Part shown: one piece after another, positions 13,001 to 23,400 of the stretch
Position numbering within the stretch: position 1 is the first letter of the stretch
Layout of the letters: each line of letters starts with the position of its first letter
DNA from: Strix aluco
Taxonomy: Eukaryota > Chordata > Aves > Strigiformes > Strigidae
DNA length: 64,000 nucleotides
Reading direction: 5' to 3'
NCBI RefSeq assembly: GCF_031877795.1
Contig: NC_133934.1
Location: 105,278,610-105,342,609 of the forward strand
The notes under the pieces: model-generated
The model's input: only the letters and a program-made list of their open reading frames with translations
Database searches by the model: none
What the model was told of the DNA's origin: nothing
Translations under genes and position numbers: made by a program

Positions 13001-15059
13001 AAAATGGAACCGGTACAGTAATGTTAAGATGTATTGCTAAGAAAATGCACTTGTAACTTCTGAAAAAAATACTAAAATGGAAGAAAAAGCCTTATTTGGA
13101 TACAAGTAACTTCAGTAAAAGCTGCAACCTTGTAATTCATGTGCAGCCTGTACAGAAATTGGAGAAAATACTCAGGCATAGCTTTGTGTACCTCAGTTGT
13201 CTTTCAGTCTGTCTGCAGAACAGTTGCTTGGTACAGCAATACTTGGGGTTTTTTTCTGGCCTCTATATCCTGATTTCAGAAAAAGTACTGAAATCAGTGG
13301 TGGAGAGAAAGGAGGTCAGCACTGAGTAACTTCTTTAACTTTTACATACAGATGGACAAACATCTTCAGAAAATAGCCCACGAACAGAACCAAGTGGAAA
13401 TGGCATGAAAGATCATTCTAACCTTAGTGTAAGTAGCTAAACAGAAATTGATTTAAAGAAGCTTTAATTTCCTGCAAAGTATTTAGGAAATGTGTAACCA
13501 GTGTACATTGGTTACATTGTATTGTGCTGTGCAGTCCAAATGATAAAATATGTATACTTTTATCACAGCACTTACTGTCTTGTGAATTAATTTTGATGTA
13601 TGACTAATATAATCCCTGCTGAAAATTAATTATAACCCAAAAGACGAAACTATGGTCAAGCAGATGGTCAGTGCACGTAGATAGCCTTGCTCAGGATTAT
13701 GCCGTAGCTGAGGCAGAGTTGGCACTGGCTGTTAGCTGGTGCTACAGTCTACATCAAAGCATGCCTGATGGGAGTGGAGAAGTTCCCTCTCCTCATCCCC
13801 TGCCCTAAGCTAACTTCCCTGTTTTTGTGGTGTTGCAGAACTCACTACCTGATCAGGCGCTGGCATCTGAAAGTGAAGCTGTGGGCTCAGGGTTTGCTCC
13901 TCCACCTTTCCCTCCAGTCCGACCACCTCCGTTGATGCCTGTGGATCCTAGAGCCCCCTTCATGAGACGAGGACCTCCTTTTCCTCCCCCTCCTCCTGCT
14001 GGCATGTATGGACCACGTGAATATTTTCCAGTACGAGACTTTGGGCTTCCGCGCCCTCCGCTGCCAAGTACGTAGCTTTTGCCAGCGTTTACTCCAAGTT
14101 GCTGAGCATGAGTGCTTGGTGCAGGTAGTGAGTTACCACACTGAGTGAACACTTATATCTTTATTTGCACATACTATTTTTCAATTCAACTGACAGGGAG
14201 CATCTTTTCTGATTAAGGTTAATTGTGTTGTACACTTTCTTTTTTGCAGTTGCTCATATTGATGTTCTTACAAATACTAGCTTTGGCTGGAAAATACACA
14301 TACACGTACTGTTCAGCATTTAAAGGGGTTTTGGGGGTGTAAGAAAGCAAGTAGGTGCTTACCTTAATCCTTTTGCTCCTATGAGGTTGCATCATATATA
14401 AATCTTAAAGTTTCATCTTTAGCTTTGAGGTATGCTACTGTCCATGGAAGGGCAGGCATCTGGGACATACCTGTTAATTGTTTCTCCTTGGAGCTTGCAT
14501 TAGTGGAGTGAGATGTAAGTATCAGACTGAAGGGCTTCCTTCTGCCTCCTGGTGTTCTCTGATTAACCTGTGAAGAACTGAGCCCTTTATCTTCCAAAGT
14601 ACCTGTAAGGTGTGAGCACCAAGGTGCTACAGCTGCTGCACCCAAGGTGGGGTGGCAGCTGCAGCCCATAACAGACAGTGACTGGCTGCTGCTGTGAGCC
14701 TGTTGCAGGAAACTGAGAAAAGTGATTGTTTGTCCTACTCCTTCGTTGCATCTTTGTCTCTTTGGAGCATAACACCTAACCTAGGTCCACGTTGTGATTT
14801 CTGTTTGTGTAGGCCATTGCTGAGCAGTAAGATACATGGGGTGGGAGGAGCAAGTACTGTTTACTGTTGTGATTGATGTTAATGGGGCTACTCTGATTCT
14901 CTCACAGTAAGAAACCCATTTCCAATGAGATCTTACCCGCACTATCCACCTCAACGACCTGGACTTTTGCCTCCGCCGCCACCTCCTGAAAATAGAGTTG
15001 AGCCACCTCAGTCAAATCCGTCAGCTGTAGAACAACCAGAACCACAGCAGGAGACTTGA
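956..15059 (+). CDS. MIA2: MIA2 (cTAGE5), 3' half of gene, 12 coding exons
   Basis: ER-exit-site membrane protein that works with TANGO1 in exporting bulky cargo (collagen, lipoproteins) in COPII carriers; that role is known for the family. Spliced coding exons here: 956-1094, 3028-3129, 4410-4470, 4714-4749, 5681-5748, 6475-6557, 6919-7050, 8962-9114, 10489-10620, 13352-13428, 13839-14067, 14908-15059. Every junction has AG/GT and the reading frame is maintained throughout, giving about 453 residues. The first six exons encode charged heptad-rich coiled coil ([31 protein letters not shown]-like). The last six encode a low-complexity proline-rich tail with repeated PPP motifs, which in the family bind Sec23. 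The C-terminus ends PEPQQET like human cTAGE5. The SH3, transmembrane and first coiled-coil exons must lie upstream of the window. It converges on FBXO33, as in human. Identity is very secure; alternative splicing cannot be judged from sequence. Confidence 0.96.
3028..3129 (+). CDS. MIA2: MIA2 coding exon, coiled coil
   Basis: 102 nt. It encodes [20 protein letters not shown] and on to AAEELNSYR, continuing the heptad pattern without a break. Acceptor cttaaag is weak in pyrimidines; donor gtaact. The preceding intron (1095-3027) holds no recognisable gene. Confidence 0.95.
4410..4470 (+). CDS. MIA2: MIA2 coding exon, coiled coil
   Basis: 61 nt, leaving in phase 0. It encodes [20 protein letters not shown]. 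Acceptor ttacag, donor gtatgt. The intron before it (3130-4409) holds nothing I recognise. Confidence 0.95.
4714..4749 (+). CDS. MIA2: MIA2 36-nt microexon
   Basis: Twelve codons, [12 protein letters not shown], phase 0 on both sides, with acceptor ttcacag and donor gtaagt. The peptide matches the human [11 protein letters not shown] stretch, so the exon is real despite its size. Because it is symmetric it could be skipped without shifting the frame. Confidence 0.93.
5681..5748 (+). CDS. MIA2: MIA2 coding exon, coiled coil
   Basis: 68 nt. It encodes [20 protein letters not shown] then RQK across the junction. Acceptor ccccaaag, donor gtaagt. It matches the human LAARNAERNLNDLRKENAHN segment. 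Confidence 0.95.
6475..6557 (+). CDS. MIA2: MIA2 coding exon, end of coiled coil
   Basis: 83 nt. It encodes [20 protein letters not shown] and PVRPFGR, closing the coiled coil before the proline-rich region. Acceptor tttgcag, donor gtacag. Confidence 0.95.
6919..7050 (+). CDS. MIA2: MIA2 coding exon, start of proline-rich domain
   Basis: 132 nt, phase 1 on both sides. It encodes [20 protein letters not shown], then [20 protein letters not shown] and a Gly run. This begins the disordered proline/glycine-rich cytosolic tail. Acceptor ttccag, donor gtacaa. Confidence 0.95.
8962..9114 (+). CDS. MIA2: MIA2 coding exon, proline-rich domain
   Basis: 153 nt, phase 1 on both sides. It encodes [33 protein letters not shown] and LPPPG, matching human cTAGE5. 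Acceptor gttag, donor gtataa. The preceding intron (7051-8961) holds AT-rich sequence and homopolymers only. Confidence 0.95.
10489..10620 (+). CDS. MIA2: MIA2 coding exon, proline-rich domain
   Basis: 132 nt, phase 1 on both sides. It encodes [20 protein letters not shown], then [19 protein letters not shown]. The PVPPPRRQ motif aligns with the human ALPPQRQDRF part. Acceptor tgttag, donor gtagga. Confidence 0.94.
13352..13428 (+). CDS. MIA2: MIA2 coding exon, linker in proline-rich domain
   Basis: 77 nt, leaving in phase 0. It encodes [20 protein letters not shown] and DHSNLS. It is the most divergent exon against human (DGSMPSEMESSRND...). Acceptor tacag, donor gtaagt. The 2.7 kb intron before it (10621-13351) shows no gene or clear repeat. 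Confidence 0.88.
13839..14067 (+). CDS. MIA2: MIA2 coding exon, PPP-rich Sec23-binding segment
   Basis: 229 nt. It encodes [20 protein letters not shown], then [33 protein letters not shown] and [17 protein letters not shown]. Dense PPP motifs are the family's Sec23-binding signature. Acceptor ttgcag, donor gtacgt. Confidence 0.95.
14908..15059 (+). CDS. MIA2: MIA2 terminal coding exon
   Basis: It encodes [29 protein letters not shown] and the C-terminal [10 protein letters not shown], with stop TGA at 15057-15059. Acceptor ctcacag. The end matches human cTAGE5 (PEPQQET). Confidence 0.95.
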
Positions 15060-15475
15060 CAGAGTCATTTGAGCAACAGGCCCAACCCTTTCTGTACTCT
15101 CCCACCGGCATTTTTCTTTATGTTAAGTAACCATTGTTACTTGGATATGTATAAGCTACTTTGCTCAAATTGAAGCTTAATAGAAAATTCTCAGGATAGT
15201 ATTTTGTAAATAGAGAATGAAATAACTATGAATATTGTGAATAAGTGATTTTCATTGTACAATAGTCATTTTAAATTAAGTATTTTAACTTGAGTAATCT
15301 CTTCAGAGGTGTATAAAATTAAATCATATGAACCATATTTTAAAAGTCCAGCTGCTTTGTCCTTGTTTAGCTGTACAGGGACTCTCTCTGCATGCCAAAA
15401 GTAATGTTTGCTGCTTTATCAATAGAATGTGAAAACAAATTGAAACAGTTAATAAAAGTTTATGGAAAATTAAGG
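15060..15475 (+). other. MIA2: MIA2 3' UTR (probable)
   Basis: AT-rich non-coding sequence following the stop codon. It carries an ATTAAA hexamer at 15318-15323 and a canonical AATAAA at 15451-15456. The exact cleavage site is inferred at about 15470-15480. Confidence 0.6.
15451..15456 (+). terminator. MIA2: AATAAA poly(A) signal, candidate for MIA2
   Basis: Canonical hexamer about 390 nt after the MIA2 stop codon. An upstream ATTAAA at 15318 could give a shorter form. Confidence 0.55.
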
Positions 15476-18454
15476 CAATGTCACCATTAATGTGGTACTG
15501 TAGAAACAGTTGAAGAAGAATTAATATCATTCCCTACTCCATCCATCCTCTGTTAATGAACTTGTAAGTAATTTTGCAGCTCTCAGAGCTTTACATAGCG
15601 GCAGTTGTCCTACCTGTACATACATGGGGGGCAAGGGGAAATGTAGAGCAGCTCTCCCATTGCTCTGATAGGGCAGGGTAGTGTTTTATTGAGGATGTGC
15701 ATAGAGGTTAAGACAGAGGAAGGAGTCATAGATAGCCGTGTGATACTTCAGCACCCCCTCCCGCCCCTTGCCTTTGAAGATGCATGGCTGTAGCACACTA
15801 ACATTAGGGGTTTTTTACTGTCTTGACCTGAATTCAGTTTATTTAACATGGGATGAGACAAACCATTTCCCAATTCCTAACTTTGGAGAGCATTTGGGAT
15901 TTATCAACAAAATGGCCACCTAGGCTCATCTCAACACATAGTACAGATAATTAAAACTGCAAGGCAAGACAGAATTTCTTTCTTGTCTAGAACAAGCACA
16001 GAAGCAAGTATACTCCATATGCTTAGCAAAAAAAGCAACAAAAGTGGTCAAGAACGTGCTGCTGTAGCAAACATTTAAAAACCCCAAACAAACTTAATTT
16101 TAGAAGTGAATTGTGTCCATGCACATTTTGTACTGATTGCTAGGCTTCACAAAAAAAGCAGAATTAAAAAATACAAGAAAGAAGTGGTAAACTGCAGCAT
16201 TTATAATTTTGTGCCTATAAACACATTTGGTGTGTTGCCTCGTTCACCTCTTCAGGTGAGGTCAGTACTTGCTGCTCCCCTCGAGGCAGTGCCCCCCCAG
16301 CGGGTACAGTGCCTCCCGCAGGCCGGCCGGGCCCAGCTCCCCTTGTACTGACGCTGTGCCAGCGGGAGCCGCCTGCTGGGGGGCTGTTGTGGCAGTTTAG
16401 CTTCAACCTGAGAACCAGGTACTTACGGTGCAGACACTGGGTGAGGAGGGACCCTTTAAGGCAAAGAAGGAAACTCCTGACAAGCCCCCACTTGCAGCAG
16501 CAGCATCAGGCGGTTGACCTGCTGTTCCTCTGTTCTCCGCACACACTCACACAACACAGTTTCAGCCTTTAATATAAATGCAGCCACCACACCCCATAAT
16601 TAAAAGTTACCAAAAAAAACCTCCAGCCCACTATTTTTGTTTGCTTAGGTCAAGGCTGCCAAGGGAGCTTCTTTTGCAGCTCAGGATTCCTGCTCCTACC
16701 CTTCTCTCCACACAGGCTTATTTCAGCTGCAGAACTCTTCCATGGCTCACTCCTGCAATTTCCTTAGTCTCCTTTCTACTTCCAGTTCAGTCCTCCAAGG
16801 CAGCTAGATAAGCCTTTGTGCTTGAGCTGTTCAAGGACAAATTCTGACAACAGATATTGAAAAGCATCATTTGTGTTAAATTGTTTTAACTGCTATTTTC
16901 TTAATTCAGCTGTTGCATCATTTTTAGCCAATTAGTTGTTTTCTAAAGGCCTGAAGTCCCTGTTGCCCCCAAAAGAAAAGGCAATCCAGTCTTAACAATT
17001 GAGAGCTTGTGTTCCCAAGTTCCCGCTGCTAAATCTAGAATGCAGCAAGACTAATTTGACATCCTTTCTCTTTAGGAAAAAGAAAAAAAAATTTAAATCC
17101 CATTTGGGATTATGCAAGCTCAAAGCAATTTCACACAGTTCGTAAGGCCCCGCTCCAAATGCAAGTGCACTTTCCACATTAGGACCATCTTAGTTTCCCA
17201 ACGTTTGATTTCAGATTGCTTCAGCTTGAATCAATCCTGGTACCACTAATTCAGATTATTGCTACAAATACAAACAAACAACAAAACCAACTTTTATTTA
17301 TTTCTAAGACAATAGAACAATCAGAAGTGTATTTCTCCAACACTACTCAAGGTACCAGCTTCACCACACACTCATGCCTTAAAAAGAGGCTGGTTTATAT
17401 AACAGAAAGGTAAACAAGTCATTTCCCAACTGCCTTAAAGGCAGGCAGTTATCCACAGAAACACAGCAGCCTGCAGAGATAGAATTAACATCCTGCAACT
17501 GTTTAAACCAGAGGACAAAGCATTTGCTTCAGGAAGTCACACAGAAAAAGCCAGAAATCTTGATCACTTTACGACCAAATTTAAGGTCCAGATGATGCCG
17601 AACAATCCCTATCAGATTTAACTGCTACATAAACCTCCCTCCGGAGGCTGAGCCCTGAAAGGCACTGAGACCAAGTCCCATTATTTCACTTTACTGGAAC
17701 ATGAAAAGCTGTAACTATGTTTACTTTATTCCCCACAGCATCTCTTCAGTAAGTTGGTAAATGATCTTGCTTACCAAATCTACCAGATCTAGATGACTGC
17801 TTAAACAACCAGCAGTGCAATTCTCACGCTTGGTAGTAGTTTGGACTATTGTAAAATGAAGTTCAGAAGCTCAAATTAAATCCTTGCTTAGCACGCACAC
17901 ACGGAACAGCCACTCCAACAATTCTCACAGCACCATCAGCCACTTCAGGGCCCGGCAGCTCTTCGGTCGCTTACCAGACATTTGCAGTTTTCATTCAGAA
18001 TGCACAGCTACGTACTCTGAGTACGGATAAAATGTCAAACTGAAGCATTGCAGGTATTCATAATCTATTTAATAGTGGGACACCAAAGAAGTACTACACA
18101 TTTTTCTTGAGCACATTAGATTTTGATTTAAGCAATTGCAATGGATGCAGGAATTTCTCAAAAATAGTCTTCTATATTCTACAATCCACAGTTTACTGTA
18201 TCAGTCTAATAAGTCATATCATGATATACTGTTTGTGCTAACTGGTCTGATAGTCTGATCTTTAGCAAAGCATCCTTCCCCTTCCTCCACCCCCTCCCCA
18301 AAATGTTGACAAAATTCAGCCAAATTTTTAAAAATTACGACTTAGACTCTTTTGTTGACCTAAACACAATGGGAGCTACCAGTTATACACAGTTTATGAA
18401 CGATGTTGCATTTTAATTCTAAAAAAATCTTCATGCTGATACAATAAAATATTT
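15476..18454. other. Intergenic region between convergent MIA2 and FBXO33
   Basis: About 3 kb with no recognisable coding exon. Mostly AT-rich, except for a GC-rich patch at about 16240-16500. Short open frames here lack any family similarity I can see. Extended 3' UTR forms of either gene could reach into it. Confidence 0.6.
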
Positions 18455-20172
18455 TATACAGCGATCAATTTTTAATGCTTTATTCATTGATTAAAAGAAT
18501 ATACATTTAACATAAACCATACAACATCAGTCATCAATTCAAACATTCAGCTGGTTTCCTTACATTTTCTGTCAGGAGTTTTTTTTTATCTGATCACATT
18601 TATAAGATAAAATCTCACCACATCTGGCATATACACACACTGTGCCAGTGGATTCACTCTACTGATGTACATATAAAATCCGCATGGTATGTGCTCACTG
18701 GAGACAAAACAGCGCACACCTGTCAAAAGGTCATTTTAATATAAGATGGTAAAACCATTTGTAAAACACATATAAACTTTTTCCATAAATAGAATCATAT
18801 CTGGACATCTGTTGCATAAATTGTGTTTTCCAAAGCTTACAATATAGCAGCCAGGTCTCAGCACTGCTGGGCACCCACGTTGGCCACTTACTTTATTATT
18901 GCAGACTGTCCTTTAAACATTAAATGCACAACATTCGTACCACTTAAAACTGGGGTCAGGTGGAAGTCTCACAGAGACCACGTCTGTACCGCGGTTGCCC
19001 TGAAACAGTTAAATCGGCTTTTAAAGCCTCTCAGATATAACAAGATTTTAAAACATACTTCATGGAATGTTCTTCATGCATCATAGCAGCTCATACCTGT
19101 GATAGAACAAGCTTTGTATTTGTTTCCTTTCCTTCCTTTACATTCACTATTCACAGTGAAACAGGTGCATGTTTGTTAAGAGTTCTGAGGTTGCTGACTG
19201 AGCCACAGCACAGCTGTGTACCACAGGTCGAAATTCGACCTTATATATTACAATCTAGCAGTATCTGGCTGGCCAAAAGTTGGCCTGCCCCTGCCAGCAT
19301 GTGGGCACTTCTTCGTTTTTAATCTATTCTTTGGCAGCTGACACAGGCGCTGACAGAGAAAATCCAGTGACTTGGTTGCTAGGGATTTCACGACTAATGT
19401 TTGTTTGCAGGTGTATACCTTTGTACTGAAGTCTTCACTGTTATGTTTTTACCTCATCGGAGTCCACATTCTTGCTTTTCTCTTTTAAACTTTGGCCCAA
19501 AGCTAACTTTTAAGGAAGATGACACAACAGGAGAATAAACATGGAGGAGTTTGCAAAGAATCCAAAAGACTTATGGAGTGAATCTCTTAGTGCAGGTACC
19601 TGAATGGCTAGTGTTTCACACCACTGCTTAACAGCCAAGAAAAGCTGAGAATGGTAGTGAAGTCATGCTTCAGAATCTGCACGTGAAATAAAGCAAGGTG
19701 AGAGTCTTACAATGAACAGCCCTGGATAGACTTCTCTTCCCTTAAGCCTATTAAGTAGCATGCTACCAGATTAAGCACACAATGACAGCATAGAAATCCA
19801 CTGGGCTGGGGATATGGGTATTAAAAAAAGAGTTGGCTCCTGAGCAGAGAACTCCGATATAACAGTAAAATCATTCAAAATGCAGTTACTCAATAAAAGT
19901 AAAGTTAGCCGGCAACCTCAGACAGCCTTTGGCTGTATCTCTGTAAGGTTTGGTAGACAAGTCCATTAACCGTGAAAACCCTAAACACTGCCACTTTCAG
20001 CTTCTAAACCAATACCCGACTACGTTCTTTGATCAAGAAGTAGAATACACATATATAATTCTATATAGCTAATACTGATTAAACACAGCACAAAAGGGGT
20101 TAATTCACGCTACTGAAAAAACATAATAGGACCCTACTTGCATATGTAACCACAGGAATTGTAAATAAGGAG
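18455..20172 (-). other. FBXO33: FBXO33 3' UTR (probable)
   Basis: Non-coding sequence directly after the FBXO33 stop codon on the minus strand, ending just past an AATAAA at 18484-18479. A roughly 1.7 kb 3' UTR fits what is known of the gene. The end is inferred. Confidence 0.6.
18479..18484 (-). terminator. FBXO33: AATAAA poly(A) signal, candidate for FBXO33
   Basis: Plus strand reads TTTATT; on the minus strand this is AATAAA followed by an AT-rich stretch. Cleavage is expected at about 18455-18465. Confidence 0.5.
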
Positions 20173-20444
20173 CTAAATGCCTTCACTGAAGCTCTGCATC
20201 TCTCTGTAGAAGTGACGGGTTGGCTCAGTGAAGACACTGAGCAGTTCTATGTCCATGACTGCGTGCCAAGGTCGACCCAATCCGAGAGATACTTGCTCAA
20301 TGAGATTGTGTACTGGATCCACATCCTGATCAGCCAGTTCTCCTTGGTCGAAATCAATGCTTTCTTCTGTGACTTCCAGAACTTTCAGGTCAGAGCCACG
20401 AAGACGAGCAATTGCTATAAGATTATGAGCCCAAACTGTGTAAC
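20173..20444 (-). CDS. FBXO33: FBXO33 coding exon 4 (terminal)
   Basis: 272 nt. It encodes YTVWAHNLIAIARLRGSDLK through FYREMQSFSEGI, with TAG at 20175-20173. Acceptor ccctag. Nearly identical to human. Confidence 0.96.
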
Positions 20445-23400
20445 CTAGGGGGAAAGAAAAAGAAAGTTGCTCCGTCATTTTGCTACAAGGTTTTTTTTTA
20501 CTGAAGAACTTAATACCAGAGCATCTCAACATCCTTCCCAAACTATTCTGCCATCTTCCATCTGGCAGAATCCCCCTACAGTAGGGGTTTTTTTGGTTGC
20601 AAGTGGTAAAGTCCCATTTGATATTCTGAATAAGGAAGTATCAAAAAATATTTCAGGTCATTTGCCCAAGCTTTTCTGCATCTAATTTTTTCACCATTTG
20701 AGAAAAGTGGACTTATTTACTCCAAAATAAGTTATATCTACAATTTCAAACCTCCTGTGATCTACTTCATAGTATAAATAAATAGAATGAAAAAAGCAAG
20801 TAATCAATTATTTTAAGCAAATGTATGAAAGAACTCTTTTAAAACTGCTTGTGCGAGAAAAAAATCTGAAGTTTGCTTTTGTTGCATTAGCAGTTGACTT
20901 AAAAAAAAACAAACCACCCAAAACAAAAAACAAAAAACAAAACCAAAACCAACCAACCAACAAAACCCAATACACACAACCCAGAAGTCTCTCCAGGAAA
21001 TAGGTCACACCAGTATATATATAAAAAAAAATATCTACAATCTCTTGTTATTCTATCTGAGATTAAACGTAATGACAAAGCTTCCCTCTCTTCCCATTAG
21101 TGTATGTTGGCATCCCTCTTTAAAACCACCTACTCCTCAGTTACTTGTTAGTTTTCTGTACCCTGGCTAAGGCAAACACTGAGCTCCTCCATAACCAGAT
21201 GCAAACCACAGATGATCTGGGAACTTCCCTTTTTGGGAGCTCTGCCAAGCCGGCCCTTCCACTGCAAAAGTAAAGACTCATTTCTGCCTTCATCCTCATT
21301 CTCACGGGTGCTAAAGGTGAGATGCCCACTTAGACACCAAGTAAAGCTGCCATCTGCACAGTATCTGACCTGGGAAAGTTAAGCTGCTGAGAAATAAAAA
21401 CTAACTCTGGTTTGGTCTTCAGCAATGCAGTTAACATGCTCTACATCTTAACATATCAAAATAAGACAGCTAGCTAAAGAATTAAGAAAACTAATGTCAA
21501 AGTAACAAAGGAGAATTTTTCTCTCTGTTTTCTTTTACTTTGTCCTACTGTTTGCCTCTAAGGTTTCCTGTAAATATGTTGCTTAGGATCGGTTTTCAAC
21601 AAAGAAGCCTGCACACATCTGTATGACTCATTTCTGGTATATTAACCATTAGGAATGCATGAATTCCCACAATTTTCATCTGCTGATACTTCACCTCCGG
21701 CACAACTGTCCACAGAAGATGAAGCTGTCAATAAGGCTGTATGTAGGACATTAAACCAAATGGAAAATTCCACCTCTACAATGACACTCCCCTATTAGGA
21801 CTTAAAGGAGCTCACAACTCCTTCCAGTTTTCTTGATCATGAAGGAACTTAATAAAGAAATCCTTGACAGAAAGCACAAGAATAAAGGCAACAACTGCAG
21901 TGAAGTCCCTTGTACCATTCTTGTGGTTCAGGTATATGGGCTTTGCTATAACTTTTCATGGTCAGATCCTCTATGCTCTGGAACAACCATCTTATTCTCA
22001 ATTTAATCTCATTTTAAATTAACTCTCAAAAGTTTTGCCTGAAGCTTCTCAGTAACCTTCAAGCAGTCAAAAAGCCTCTGCCCAGCTGAAGTATTCAGAG
22101 GTAACAGGGAATGATCACTTCACCACAAGTATCACTGAACAACAAATTCACCACAGGCAGCACCATAATTTGTTTCTCCTTGCTAGTAAAAATTCCAGCT
22201 TTAGCTTTGTTCATGGACAGAATAAAACTGAGAATTTCATAGGTAACACAGTATGTTTACAACCAAAGTCTTGAAAATCCATACGAAGTGTCCTTCTCTT
22301 AAGCAAAAGGGAAGGAGGGGAAAGAAAAAAAAGGCTGCAGACCCCATACATGGGCTGTGCTTTTTATTCACAGTGCCACACCACACCACTCTGACTATCC
22401 TACTGTCCCCATCTCATCTCAAATGACCACACACTCTTCACACCCTTCATTCCGCAAGAATATATTTAACATCCTTCAATCAGCTTTCCTCTGCTCCTGA
22501 AGATGCTACCTTGGTGGAAAGATGGTATGACTTCCCACAAAAGACAGAAGAGAATCTTGAGGCACCCAAGGAAAAGAGTGTCCTTAGGGTATGTTTTCCC
22601 CCTCCTCTTTTGGTCAGTGACAAGTGGTAGCCAAAACTATGTAAATTAAAGCCTTTTTCAGAGCAAACTAATAGCAAAAGAGTGAAAAGCAAAAACCTCT
22701 GAGAAGTATTGGAAACTGAAGAAGAATCACTTCAGGAGAAGGAGAAACCTGTGCACTTACAAATAAAACAAATTGTGGCAGCTTGAACAAAGCCGCCGTT
22801 TTTTTCCTGAAGGAAGCTAGATAGTTTCATGAAGAATGTGACAAGTGGAGCTAGAAACCATTATTTGGCAAACCTCAGAAAATACAAGCATGAGGCTAAG
22901 ACGCTGTACTGAAGCATCACAGCATTCTAATCTTTCTTCCTAGTCATGCTCTTCTCACAGTTGCTACTCCAGAAGAAAGATGCTTACGCTATAGTACCAG
23001 AGAATCATATTCACAGCTTAAAACAAGATCAGGAGGCATTTATAAGCAGCTTAGTTGGCTTCTGCTACAAGGAGGGGAGAAAAGAAGGGGAAAGAATCTG
23101 AATCCCAGCATCAGAGCAAGCATGATACTTGGCCATTCTCTCCCCCAGGTATACACAGCATCTGTCCAAAGAAAGAAGATGCAACAACCATTCACTACAC
23201 AGAACTGTAGAAGGCATTTGCTTTCCCAATGCTCTGCACAGATTAATACCTTCTATTGAACAGACATGCACCGATATTAAATGACACTTACACTAGCTTA
23301 TGTTCAGGTATCTTACCATCTTTTTAAGTTTAGATAATATATTACAGGACTTCCCTGTAGTAGGAGGATAATTTAAGGTGACTTTCTTTTTTTTTTAATT

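Noticed and set aside
16106-16811. Cluster of open frames around the intergenic GC-rich patch
   Set aside because: No recognisable domain, the frames are short and overlap on both strands, and no supporting splice pattern was found.
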